A stretch of 64,000 bases of DNA. Source: Austropuccinia psidii (lineage: Eukaryota; Basidiomycota; Pucciniomycetes; Pucciniales; Sphaerophragmiaceae). Both the position numbers and the translations under genes were made by a program. The first letter of the stretch is position 1; each line of letters begins with the position of its first letter. Where the stretch lies: positions 2,267,501 through 2,331,500 of the forward strand of contig JALGQZ010000013.1 in NCBI GenBank assembly GCA_023105745.1, written 5' to 3'. This document shows positions 44,521-55,686 of this stretch, in pieces. The notes beneath the pieces were generated by a model. That model saw only the letters and a list, made by a program, of their open reading frames with translations, did no database searches and was not told where the DNA came from.

Positions 44521-44985
44521 CGGAAGCGTGAGGAGGGTAAGCGTTGTCGGAGGCATGTCGGGAGGGCACTACATGAGCGTAAGGATGGTAAGCAGTGTCG
44601 GGAGAATGTCGGGAGGGAGGGTAACTGTTGTCGGAGGCATGTCGGGAGGGCACTACATGAGCGTAAGGATGGTAAGCAGTGTCGGGATAATGTCGGGAGG
44701 GAGGGTAAGCATTGTCGGGGGCCTGTCGGGAGGGCACTACATGAGCGTAAGGATAATAAGCGTTGTCGGAGGCATGTCGGGAGGGCACTACACAAGCGTA
44801 AGGATGGTAAGCTGTGTCGGAGGCATGTCGGGAGGGCACTACACAAGCGTAAGGATGGTAAGCTGTGTCGGAGGCATGTCGGGAGGGCACTACACAAGCG
44901 TAAGGATGGTAAGCATTGTCGGAGGCATGTCGGGAGGGTACTACACAAGCGTAAGGATGGTAGGGGCGGGGGTGTGAAAGCGTAA
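44521..44985. repeat. 51-bp tandem array, E_in copy
   Basis: About nine units, the last four near-identical with a 51-bp period. They contain GTCGGAGGCATGTCGGGAGG, GCACTACACAAGCGTAAGG and ATGGTAAG. Because 51 is a multiple of three, one frame reads the 17-residue repeat CRRHVGRALHKRKDGKL; the frame is open but has no start context or introns like the real genes. Confidence 0.9.
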
Positions 44986-45275
44986 GGAGTGGTGAGGACG
45001 GAGAGGGGCAGGCAGTGTCAGAGTCTCATCCGGATGGAGGGCGGTGCGGGTGCGTAAGCATGCTAAGCGTCGGGGAGGCGGAAGCCAATGAGGTGAAATT
45101 ACATGAACGTTGCGCATAGTGTTCAAATGGGTTTGGGCTTTGAGTGACATTCTCATGTGACACATGTGACGATTGACGTTGTCTTGACGCTGACGTGACG
45201 TGACCCACTAAATCCAGTGGCTATAAAGTGACACTAACGCGACTGAAGCAAGATTTTATACTGACCGCGGTGCGA

Positions 45276-45319
45276 CGTGAAGTCAATCGCCAACGATTGA
45301 CGCGAGATTCGCCCTGGTG
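45276..45319 (-). repeat. TIR of E_in next to the 51-bp array
   Basis: On the minus strand CACCAGGGCGAATCTCGC, then the hairpin GTCAATCG-TTGG-CGATTGAC, then TTCACG. 44 bp, partner 14028-14071. Confidence 0.9.
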
Positions 45320-45322
45320 ACC

Positions 45323-45846
45323 CAATGGACCCAATTTCTAGATTTGTGCGTTAATTCTAATATGCATCCATTACCAATTAAATCCATCTGACTTTTTTAT
45401 ATTGTAGAATTGGTATTGCACTTTCCCATCACTCTATCCTTTCAGCACAAATTGATGGAACAATTACAGCAGTAGTGCAGGAGAAGGCACTGGACAATTA
45501 CTTCAATAATCCTGACTGTTAAGTACTGATTGCATCCATTGCCGCAGCTGGAACTGGCCTCAATATAACTTTTGCTAATCTTGTCTATCTAATGGTGAGG
45601 GGACCCCCAAAATTGTACCCTGATTTTTGGCCTTTGACATCCACATTTCCAGGAGCCAAATTGGAACCCAGCCATTGAGGCTCAGGCTGTTGATCGACTC
45701 CATCGTACTGGCCAACAACAACCTGTAAAGGTCATTCAGTTGAGGTCAACATGCGGAGGGTACCTTTCAAGCTCATCTTTGACCCTGATTGTATTGCTAT
45801 TCTAAAATCCTTCCTTATGGAAATGCCATTTTCCAAACACCAATAG
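45323..45846 (+). pseudogene. Gene D, E_out copy, 3' part: SNF2 helicase C-terminal lobe
   Basis: It resumes exactly where 14027 stopped (QWTQFLDL) and carries SAQIDGTITA, IASIAAAGTGLNIT and AVDRLHRTGQQQPVKVI, with stop TAG 45844-45846. It differs from E_in by TAA at 45520-45522 (CDC...VLIA region) and a 19-bp deletion after GTCAT near 45735, between CAT repeats. The split shows that E_in inserted into an already expressed-like gene of its own family. Confidence 0.85.
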
Positions 45847-46186
45847 GTCCAAGAAAAGAAAAAATCATTAACTGCGTGAGCCTTACTGATATTATATAAT
45901 TTGGGTTTGACCAAGTTGATCACACCTGCGCACCCTGGCACAGGTCCACAATTATGAACACCACGAGCTGGATCGAACTCCTTCAATATTTCCTCAATGA
46001 AAATGAGCAATAGAGTATTATTTCTAAGGGAGACGGTGATACAGTCCAACTCATATTTTCTATATTCTGACATATTTAGCAAGTTGTTGCATCTTTAAGA
46101 AATAATAATACAATTGAATTACACCTGCACAAATAATACACAAAATGTTAATTTATAACGGTGCTATACATTTATATTACTAAGTT
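45847..46186. other. Gap between convergent genes D and E (E_out)
   Basis: 3' flanks of two convergent genes, matching 31571-31905. Nothing else is seen. Confidence 0.4.
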
Positions 46187-48141
46187 ATTGCAGAGCATCA
46201 CCATTCGGCCTAATAACTGGCATGTCAAGTATTTTGAGGGCGCTAGTCTGCATCTTACTACAGCTTTTGAGCCAATCTTGATCAAATACCTGAAATGATA
46301 AGCCTTCCAGAATATCACCATCATCTGTCGATTGTAATTCTGGAAATCTATCAATAGTTTTTTTACCCTTTTTTTTAATGCAATTACAAAACTCTATGTC
46401 TCAATCCATTTTTAATACCAATTCATTAAATAACTGGGAGCGCCAGCGTAAGCCCACTTTGCGGTAAACTTGATGGCCATTTTCCAGTACCTCCTCAGTA
46501 TCTGAGCATACTCGAGGGTCATTGAATTGTGATGCTAGAATGAGAAATTTAGCCATATCACACCATTCACGACCGCGCTCACAGGTCTGCACATAATCAA
46601 GTAGATCATCATCAGTCTTTGCTCACAATGAAGAAGAGATACATTAACTAACCCTTTGACAAATCTTTGAGAGCTAGCCGCCACGACCCCATAAATATTA
46701 TGATCCTTATTCCAACAGTAATAATGATACTCAGTGCTGACAAGTGCGAGACGGAAGGTATGGTAAAACGCCATAGACATCAGCTCATTCAACAGGTGTT
46801 GCCATGAGCTCTCCCAGTCCCAAGTGAATTTCTTTAGTCCTAGATTGTGGAGCTCATTTTTGCAGTAGATTTGGAAACCCTGAGACTGAACCTGTGTTGA
46901 TGGCTCATTGAAAACATCCTTGGGGACATATCCGAGATGACCAGCCACTTGAATTGCAATTTCACACTCTTCTGTGCTTGGTGGTGCTGGTAGTGAGGAA
47001 AAATCCTTATCCCTAACTTTGAGTAGGAACAGGCAATGGGCATGCACTGCTGATCCCATTCCATTGACATTCTCTGGAAGTTCTGCTTTCAGCCATTTTC
47101 GTTGCTCCCTCTGGCTTTCACGCTTTACCACATTGTGAGCTTTACAAGACTGGTTCCTTTGCTGTCTGACCTCAGATTGTTCAAGCATACTCTGGGAAAA
47201 GGGTATTTGAGGATGGGTGAACTCACTATTTGACTGAGTTCCATGCTCATGCGCTGTGAAATTGTCCCTCCTTGGTTCATCATTTGTTTCCATTTGAGTC
47301 AGAGACATGTTCTCATCCTCATCATCCACCATTTTTTCTCTTGATGAACTGGCATGAGCTGTTCTTGGTTTGGAGGCATATGGATGATGACGTCCAGTGA
47401 CTTTCTCTTTATGGACCAGAGGTGAAGATGCATAAAGTTCATCACCTGCGATGCACATCATCAGTTAACACATCAAAAAATTAATGAAGACTAGTCATAC
47501 TCACAATCTTAAATTGGCTCCTGAGATTGGACTGACTTGCCTTTAGGTGCCATATCTAACCCATGAAACAAAAATATCAAATTGTGAAAAAGGTTATACT
47601 CTGAAGTTCAAATGACTTACTTTGATGAACCGTCAATCCTGGATTTCCCTCCGACAGACCACTCCAATGGTCTTTTTTGTCGCCCCCCATCAACGTGCCT
47701 TTCATCGCCCACATGAACCTGAGATCCTGATGGAATATTGAGGGTTGGCTGTTTACTTTGGCCAAAGGGATCCTGGGATGCGACTGGATTCTGACCGGGA
47801 TTTAGGAGGAGCTCACATGGAAATTTTGATTGGGGATTAGCGTTTGATGATATTTGAGGTGTGCCTTCTGGCCCCTGAGACACATGCATTTGTGTATTAG
47901 TGGGATTTGGGGGAATTGGTGTGACGGAAATATTTGGGATCAACCAAGTGCTTGAAGTTGGAGCCTTTGGATTTCCCACATCAATGTTAAGACCTGATAC
48001 ATTCATTGAGGATGTGATAGGGGTTGTGAGAGGAATGTTGAGACTCAATGGTGACTGTGTTCAAACATATTCTATGCTAGATTCACTATCTGATTCATGA
48101 ACAGAACCTTAACGGGATTTATGTGGCTTGGAAGATGACAT
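46187..48141 (-). pseudogene. Gene E, E_out copy: unknown protein, several breaks
   Basis: Start at 48141 (MSSSKPHKSR, then a TAA where E_in has TCA). The third exon (46535-47461) is open through FTWDWESSWQHLLNELMSM. It then loses a segment relative to E_in, between the position of ALMERYF and QRVSY: the E_in stretch of about 130 bp is missing near 46675, and the frame changes. The distal part (QVYRKVGLRWRSQLFNELVL and beyond) is still recognisable down to TAA 46187. Confidence 0.75.
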
Positions 48142-49102
48142 AAGGGCGGAAAAAGTACAGTAATCTTTTTAACTAGATAAAACACCTCAGTATTATCATA
48201 AAATAGAGTGATATGAGATGAAATCTTTTCAAATTTAGAATAGAGAAATTCTATGAATAGTTGGAACCAAGTGTTGTGTGGAAGTCCAATAAGACTCTTT
48301 TTAGGAGAATCCTCCCTGCCTCCTCTTGAGATCCTCCGCTTTTGTTGGAAACCACCCTGCATGGCCTACCACCATATAATATAATATTCCCTTGATCTCA
48401 AAGGGGACCCATCATCCATAAGTAATCATATTCAGTAACAATTCCACCTCCCCATTGTCACATTTTGTGAATTATCCAAGCTGCCAATATATGCATGGAA
48501 ATTCCACCGCATTGTACATCCGTAAAGGAGTATATTCATGAAGGATTTACCCACAAAAGAGACTTAACCTTTTCAAGAAAGGCGAGACAATCCAAATCAC
48601 ATTCCAACCAATTAAAGGCCTGCTGCACTCAAACCAAATACCAAGAATTTAGCTGCACTCCAACCCCTTATGTAATAGAGTTATATCGTAATGTCTTTTA
48701 TAAGGTTTAAGCCATGTACGATGGCGTGCCAGCATACATGGTTTGAATGTCAATCCCCTCAATTCAATGTTGACACATCCCTATTGGAACACCGCTCAAG
48801 GGTCAAAACCGCAGTATCACCATGTGTAAATAAAGTAGAATATGTATGAGCATTGAGAAGCACGGCATTTTACCCAATTAAACTCCTAACCAATTCTGCC
48901 ATCCAGATGAGACATGTTACACTTTATCAGCTGCAGCTCACGCAACATTACAAATGGGATAAAACTCTCAGATGGCTCAAATCATCTCCCACTTCATAAA
49001 TAATCACTCAATTTTTTTTCCAATTAGTAACACTCCTAAACACTTTCACATCAGCCATAGATATTTATACACAAACCAACCATACTCCCAATTCCTGCAA
49101 CA
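48142..49102. promoter_or_regulatory. Divergent promoter gap between genes E and T (E_out), uninterrupted
   Basis: About 960 bp. It holds P6 (48715-48738) and a TATA-like TATTTATA (49062-49069) before the transposase ATG at 49103. The Gypsy-1 empty site AATAATCACTCAATTTT lies near 49006-49022. Confidence 0.6.
48715..48738. repeat. Intergenic palindrome P6 (E_out)
   Basis: Half-sites TGTACGATGGCG and TGCCAGCATACA. Confidence 0.8.
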
Positions 49103-52100
49103 ATGACAACCCGCCGCTATTCCTCAATGCGTATATGCATGTGTCAACACTGCTCAACTCAAACACACTCTTCCCCTGAGGGTGATAGGCACAGAGTTGC
49201 CTTCACACCTTTCCAATATAAACAGCACATTAAAAAGCTCAAATCAACCATTGCACCCAAATCTCTTCCAAACATCCCTACTTCTGCATTAGGATCTGAG
49301 TGCCCACAACTTCTATTGGATCAAATATTCCCAGCTGATTATTCACCATTGACCCAAAGCACCTTCTCCACAGCACCAGGTCTCAATTCAACTGCCCAGA
49401 AACCATACAGCAGCAGTCAAAACCTTCCCCCACAAGACCTTGGAATGATAATATCTCCCATTCTATCATTAAGGTATAATATACCCTGCAGGGCTTCACC
49501 CATTCTCAACCCCTCCCTAAACCTGCTGATCAAGTCCAGCATCTCAAGCTCCGGTGTTCCCCCCACTCCTGCATTCCATACACCTCAAGATCTGAGTACC
49601 ATATTTGAACATCTCCAATTGGAACCAGTGATTCAAAACTATATATGTTCTACTCAATGTTTCTCTCTTAATGGCCTTACTAAATCGGTCACAACTGACC
49701 AACCCCACTGTCAACGCCATAATGACCCAAATGATCATGATCCCCCTTGCACATAATCATTAGGCAAATTTGTCTATTCATTTGAACCCTGCACCCAAAA
49801 CACAACCAACATGAAGCAAAAGCTTATACCAACAAAACATTTCATTTATCAACCATTCAAAAATTGGCTTGCCAGATTTCTTCCGCATGCTGGAATTATG
49901 GAAATTCTGCATCAACATCATTAATCCCAAACTCCCAAACGTTCCCCGAATTGTGACGTCTGGGATGGATTGGTCTGGAGATGCTTCACTGGCACATCAA
50001 ATATCAATGACCCCCTATTCATGTCCATTCCCAGTGCATTGGCTTTCTCCATTTATGTGGACTGGTTTAATGCACATCAAAAGTCAACCCAGTTGGCCAG
50101 CATTGGACCTATCATGCTTATTTGTCTTAATCCCCCCCCAAGTGAAAGATTGAAGCCAGAGAATGTCTATGTTGCAGGAATCATCCCTGGTCTGAAGGAG
50201 CCAACTTACCTTCAATTGAATTACCTATTAATGCCACTCATCAAGGAGCTCAAAGAGCTATGGAAAGGTTACCATTTTTCACCCACCTCAACAGGTCCTT
50301 CAGGATCCTTTATCCGTGTTGCCATTCTCACAGCCATTGCAGATGTGGTTGCCATGCGCAAGCTTTCTGGATATATTTCCCATTCAGGAAACCACTTTTG
50401 TAATTTTTGCACCATTCACAATGTTCAAATTGAAGAAATTGGTCCTCAATTTCACTACACACGCTCATATCAAAATCATAAATCAACCATTGCCAAATGG
50501 CTTCGGGAAACCCAACAACAAAGACAAGCAATTTTCTCTGAGTAAGGAGTGCAATATTCAATTTTAGAAGACCTTCCGTATTAGGATGAAACCACAATGG
50601 TTAATCTTGACATAATGCATAATTTAAGACTGGGAATTTTGAAGGATCATGCAACTTTCAAATTGTGCATTCCAGAGTCCAAATCAAAAATTTACCTCAG
50701 GTCCCGCAGGAAATCCAATGATACCAACAGTTCAGACTCAGATTCCATGACCTCCAACAGCTCTCTTGATAAAATCACATTGAGAGAGGCCCGCTCCCTG
50801 AGAAGAGACGCAGCAAAAATAATAAATGAGCCACTCCCCACTACTTCAACCGGAAAAAACTACTTCCCAATGCCCACCCCTCACACAGAACATCCATCTA
50901 GTGGTTCTGCGGAGATTCCTTCATTTGATGCAAATTACATCCCCACTTCTAAAATCCCCTCTGAATTGGATATCACTGCACTGAGTGATCACCAGATCAA
51001 GGGTGAGGCTCTGGAGCATCTCCAAAAAATCATATCTGAGACGATAATTCCCTCATCATGGACAATAGTACCTTGCAACATGGGTTCCCCCTCTCATGGT
51101 AGCTTACAAGCCGCTGAATGGGCTCTCTTATATAAGATCTATATTCCATTTTTAATGCTCAGTCAATAGATGTCATTAGATGTACACCAATTGGCCAACA
51201 TTCAAAGAAAAATGGGTCAGTCAGAAAAACTTGCAAATTAACTAACCAAGAATACATTCCATTTGAGTAGTGCTATCAACATTGCCACAAGTTGGACTGT
51301 TTCAATAGATGATGCAACTGCATTTGCTGAACATTGGAAAAAATTCCGCCTTTCCAATCAACACCTGTTCCCAAAACAGAAAAGTAAACCAAATCATCAT
51401 TTTGCTGATCATATTCCCAAACTCTTCCAACGTTGGGGCCCCGCACAAGCCTCAGCCACATGGGGTTATGAGCGCTTGATTGGAGTATTTGCAAAAATGC
51501 CAACAAATGACAAAATATGTATGTCAATTAATAAGATCAATATATTCATATTTATTAAACACCTGAACTGAATAAGACTAACTTCTTGAAGCTCTGAATA
51601 GATGATATAGATAAAACCTTACTTCAACATATCTGTTGATGTTCCAACCTTTCCATTCTCCTGAAACCCCCATCTTTGCCATGTGAAAGAAAACAGCTTT
51701 TCGAATCACAGCCACCTGCCCTGTTCAATCACCATAGATATAACAAACCATCCCGCCATGACCAAGAAAATTATGATTGCCTGGCTGAGTACTGACATAA
51801 TTTTCATTCAACAAGGGAAATAGTTGATTGGATCAGCTTAGACACTACCATGCAATCCACAAGTCCTCTCACTTCAAGGATTGTCTAACCTTGGTATTTT
51901 CCAGTTTCAAACATTAATATTGGGAACAATATATTTTCAACTGAATCCAAAATTGTCAGCAACAGTGTGATATGTTTTCTGAGGGGAAACTCACGACGAT
52001 TTGGTATTATTAATAGTATTCTCAAAGTCTCTGAGCCATCTAGCATACTGAACAATAGCTTTCTGATCTTAAAAACTTTGAAGATTGATGTGAATTTCTT

Positions 52101-52263
52101 ACCAGATTTGCCGCATCTGAATATTTATAAAGCTGTTGGTTTTGATAATGAACACTTGATTATATCTGAAGAAGAAATAGAAGGTAACTTTGGATTGTAT
52201 GATAACAAAGTTCTGTCATGTGGACTGCTTGTAATGATAAAGCTGTTATTTCATGATATTTAG
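49103..52263 (+). pseudogene. Gene T, E_out copy: Plavaka-like DDE transposase, several stops
   Basis: Same protein as 14947-18110: MTTRRYSSMRICMCQHC, YVDWFNAH, IPGLKEP, GNHFCNFCTIH, VNLDIMHNLRLGILKDH, WGYERLIG, and a C-terminal exon ending HDI at 52263. Stops: TAA at 49754-49756 (CAA in E_in), TAA 50543-50545, TAG 50582-50584 (TGG in E_in), and TAG near 51168 (CAG in E_in). It does have CAA where E_in has TGA. Most changes are of the C:G to T:A type. Confidence 0.85.
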
Positions 52264-53191
52264 TCTACAAAAATGCAAATCTCTCAGATTCATTAGAAAT
52301 TTTGCTAGTGAAATAACTTCCTCAAAATTTAGTGACAGAGACATGCCATTGTGACAAGAAAAGCCCATTATTTCACATTGCCACAAAGAACTTACTATTT
52401 TTACATTGGGTAAAGTGTGAATAAGCCAAGTTCAATGATCAAATGACTCGCACACTCCCCTTTCACAGCATCCAAAGTTTCTAACTGCGCCATCATCATG
52501 TTGGAAGGGGAATCGTCCCTTGCGCACCCGCACCTTCCAATGCACACGCCAGTGCAAGCACACCTGCACCCGCACCCGCCAATGCACACCCAAGAGCAAG
52601 CGCACCCGCCAAGAGTGGCTTCATGTGTCACCCACAAATGGTCAATGCCACCTGACATTAGGCCTTCACATGTATTGCCTTTGTGTGCATGTGTCACCCA
52701 TACACCCACTGTATTGTGCAGTGGGCTCTAACCATGTCACCCCCTCCTGCTGAGCTAGCTGATTCATGGCTACACAAAATTAGGACAACACATCATTTGG
52801 CCATGGTGTGCCCATCACGCACACACACCGGCACGCGCGGTATTGTGCGATGGGCTCTACCAGTGTCATCTGCAAAACAGCAATCCTGCTCAGGCGGAGT
52901 ACTTTCATGGACGCCCTGGTGAAGTAAAACCCCCTGCCTACATCAAGACTGGCTGAAGGACCTCTTTGATGTGTGTTTGTGCAAACAGGCAGGTCTTGTG
53001 TAATTTTTAACAACCATCGGACAGTTGCGGGATAATCAGGTGGTGAGGAATCTGAGGTGAAGGCACAGGGGAACCAATATTGGTGGATGTCACAGGATTT
53101 GGTGTAAGACAAGAGTGGGACGCGTGCTTGACGTTCGCTTGATTTTTGCTTGACGTGAGCTCAACTTTTATCCTGCTTGACGTTTACTTGA
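52264..53191. repeat. Subterminal repeats of E_out: GT-rich tract and CGTCAAGC words
   Basis: Mirrors 14072-14946. A CACCCGCACC/CCAATGCACACGCC-type tract lies at 52515-52615, the CCGCCTGAGCAGGATTG block (complement) near 52870, and GCTTGACGT words at 53120-53190. No gene. Confidence 0.65.
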
Positions 53192-53235
53192 CGTGAAGTC
53201 AATCGCCAATGATTGACACGAGATTTTCCCTGGTG
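53192..53235 (-). repeat. Right terminal inverted repeat of E_out
   Basis: On the minus strand CACCAGGGAAAATCTCGT, hairpin GTCAATCA-TTGG-CGATTGAC, TTCACG. 44 bp. TTA follows at 53236-53238. Confidence 0.9.
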
Positions 53236-53238
53236 TTA

Positions 53239-54275
53239 TGTGGGAAAGGTTTTTGATGTGGTTGCTGTAGTAGCTAGCAAGCCCAAGGAAATATTTCATC
53301 TCTTTGATGTTCTTTGGTACTGGTTTTTGAAGTACTTCTGCTACTTTATTCTGGTCTGAGGCCAGAGTAAGACCTGAGACTTTATGTCCTAGTGCCAGTA
53401 ATTCTTGTTGGCCAAAATTTCAGTTCTTAAGTGAAATTTTCAAATTGATGGGTGTGCATTTACGTATTACTCTGTCAATGTACTGCACATGATTTTCCCA
53501 TGTCTCTGAGTATATGATGATGTCATCAATATTTACTACAATCAAGCCTTCCAATATTTCTTTGTGAAATATAGTATCCGTCATCCTTTAGAAGTGGGTT
53601 GGTGCATTTTTGATGCCAAATGGCATCCTAGTGTACTCATATATACCCATATGGCATATAATTCTGAGTAACTTCATGGAGTTTGGTTTACCTCTATTCT
53701 GGTGGAAGCCTTTCATACAATCTATCTTTCTTATATATTTGGCTTTTGCCAGTTTATCTAGGGCATGAGGTATCCTTGGTATAGGGTACCTGTCAGCTTT
53801 TGTGTAGTTATCCAAAGCTCTGAAATCCTCACACAACCTGGATTTTCCATCATTCCAGGTGATACGGACAGGAGTGGTGATTTCCACTAATTCATTGTGT
53901 CCTATCTTCCTGATGGCGTCCATGTCTAGGAGCTCATTAATGTGTTTCTCAATTTCCTTCCTAGTTTCCAGAATATCTGGGTATGAAGGTCTTGTTGGCA
54001 TGGGTGGATAGGGTCTTTCAACATCTAGATATAATTGTATATCATGGCCTCTTATTTTTCCCAAAGGTTCTTCACCAATGGCAAATGCTGGTCTATTTTT
54101 CCTCAGCATTTTCAGTAAACTAAGTTTTTGTTTACTGGTGAGGCTGGTGCTGAATTGGCCCTCTCTGAATTCATTCAGTAGTTCTTCCTGAAGGTAATGG
54201 GTAGATATTTGGTATATATTGTGGTATACCATGAAAGTTCAGCTGAATAAATTTTTGTTTTTTATGGTAATTATT
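53239..54275 (-). pseudogene. Gypsy-2 pol fragment: reverse transcriptase
   Basis: The 215-aa open part (53588-54232) has GHDIQLYLDVERPYPP, ITTPVRITWNDGKSRL and [12 protein letters not shown], then a TAA. The catalytic box reads NIDDIIIYSETWENH, i.e. the Tyr of YIDD is Asn. It ends at YYSNHIKNLSHIT, where E_out cuts in; the continuation is at 525-1000. Confidence 0.88.
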
Positions 54276-55027
54276 CATATAAAAGAGGATATCAATAGTA
54301 GGAAATCACCTTTGAGAGAAAGTAACAGTAAAATAAATATGGAATAACACAAATGATATATTCACCAAGGAAAATTGACCACAGATTTTCTCTTCCAGTG
54401 TCACCCCACTGCACTATCCAACACAAAATTGTGATGGACAGTACCCAAATAAAAGATATTTTTCAATTTTCTCTGTAAATAATTTTTTCATATATTTTTT
54501 TTAATATGCTTAAATAGAAGCAATTGGGTGATTGATATAATCAGAGTCACAATTAGGATGCCAATAATAAAGGGAAGAGTTGTAGGCATCATAGGGGACA
54601 TAGAAGGTTCAAGGTGTGGAACAAAACACTTTTGAGGTATCAATTTTGGGAAATTTCATGTATCTTTTGCTGTTATGAACCACCCAAGAAGGGGATAAGC
54701 ATAATTTAGTTCCTCTAAATAATTAAATGATTAATTTTTGAATACTGAAATAATTTATTGTGGAATTGGAAAGTCCATATTACATCAACCTTTCTGTTAA
54801 TGTAACCCCCAAATTTCTCATTGAAGCTGCAGAAATAGAGAGTGGGACTGGATGTTGGGAGGGATATGGTATGTATTAGTTTGTGTATTTTTTTTTATCT
54901 ATTATTCTTGCATAGTCCTCCTCTTTTAAGGAAATTATGCAAGTATAGTAAGCTTGAAAAAATATTTTTGAAGAGAAAAGGAATGGGAAATGTGAATGTG
55001 GTCACTATTTTGGAAGTCTCAGGAAAG

Positions 55028-55102
55028 GCCAACTGGCAGAGTTGGTAAGGAGGATCTCTGAAGCTGAGATCTGGAAAGGTCAAGGGCCCAAGCCACAGTG
55101 GC
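55028..55102 (+). other. tRNA-like sequence, degenerate
   Basis: A-box-like TGGCAGAGTTGG, a 6-bp stem GATCTC/GAGATC around a 7-nt loop, B-box-like GGGCCCAAGCC, and ends GCCA...TGGC. The acceptor stem is imperfect. A pseudo-tRNA or the head of a SINE is possible. Confidence 0.35.
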
Positions 55103-55678
55103 AACATTCTAAAAAATTGAAAATTTTGGGAAAATGAAATTTCTGGAAGTTTTAGGAAGATTTGGGAATATTTAGGGAGTTTTGGGAAGATTTATGAAGA
55201 ATTCGGCATTTTTAGGAAGAAGACAGGTAATACAGGCCAACAAGGAATACAGGTAATCAGTCCTATGTGAATTTTCATACAACGGTGAAACCTAACCCAC
55301 AAGTCAGCCCTCAAAGGCCCAAAAACTATAATCCCGTAAAATCAGTTGACAGATTAGTAATCAATTGAGTAATACATGGAGATAAGGGTTCCAAGGCCAG
55401 AAATTAAGGTTTGACTGTATTTCACAGCCACATGTCACAAACACGTCATGTGAATAGGTGAGAGAAGAATGAATTGATGTGATTGGTGAGAAACATGCCA
55501 CGTTATTATGAAAAGTGAAGTGAAGCAATCTGATTGGTCAGAAATCCATACTTGTGTCTTGTCACAACACGATGCCCTTAAAATGCACAATTAAAGTTTG
55601 CACAGCTTTGCACAGCCACCAGAGGCTGAAAATTTCTAAGTCCCCTCTTTTTTTCACGCCTTTCAAGGGCCCCACAGC

Positions 55679-55686
55679 TATAAATA
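55679..55686 (+). promoter_or_regulatory. Candidate TATA box inside the insertion
   Basis: TATAAATA followed within 40 bp by a CT-rich run (CTCTCTCCC, TTTCCCTTTCCCCC), as in fungal LTR promoters. No downstream gene is seen. Confidence 0.4.

Larger units (their letters stand above)
14028..45319 (-). mobile_element. E_in: inner giant DNA transposon, same family as E_out, inverted
   Basis: The ends are CACTGGGGCGAATC at 14028 and GATTCGCCCTGGTG ending at 45319. They are flanked by the duplication ACC (14025-14027, 45320-45322). Removing the element plus one ACC restores the SNF2 reading VYTQWTQFLDL exactly. Without Gypsy-1 and its duplication it is about 20.86 kb and collinear with E_out in reverse: T, E, D, C, B, A from left to right. 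Its B gene looks intact. A, C, D and E have stops or frame changes, and T has one stop in its core. The right TIR matches the consensus CACCAG, while the left has CACTGG. Confidence 0.92.
1004..53235 (+). mobile_element. E_out: outer giant DNA transposon (Plavaka/CMC-like), interrupted by E_in
   Basis: The ends are CACCAGAGAAAATCTTG at 1004 and its near-perfect inverse ending CCCTGGTG at 53235. They are flanked by the 3-bp duplication TTA (1001-1003, 53236-53238). Joining the flanks with one TTA restores a continuous Gypsy-2 pol reading across RT into RNase H. Subtracting E_in and its ACC duplication leaves about 20.94 kb. Gene order is A(+), B(+), C(-), D(+), E(-), T(+). CAC...GTG ends, a 3-bp duplication, subterminal repeats and a DDE transposase fit the CMC/Plavaka group of TIR transposons. 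Genes A, C, D, E and T are visibly broken, so it is probably not autonomous now. Confidence 0.9.

Noticed and set aside
44395..44985. Repeat protein with a 17-residue period
   Set aside because: The period follows from the 51-bp DNA repeat; both strands and other frames are open too, and the E_out copy does not keep the frame.
1004..53235. One giant palindromic element with ~17-kb inverted arms
   Set aside because: Each arm pair resolves into two separate TIR-bounded units with different target duplications (TTA and ACC), and the SNF2 gene of the outer unit is split exactly at the inner unit.
1004..53235. A Starship-type cargo element or a Helitron
   Set aside because: No tyrosine recombinase captain or Rep/helicase gene is seen; long TIRs, 3-bp duplications and a DDE-type transposase are present instead.
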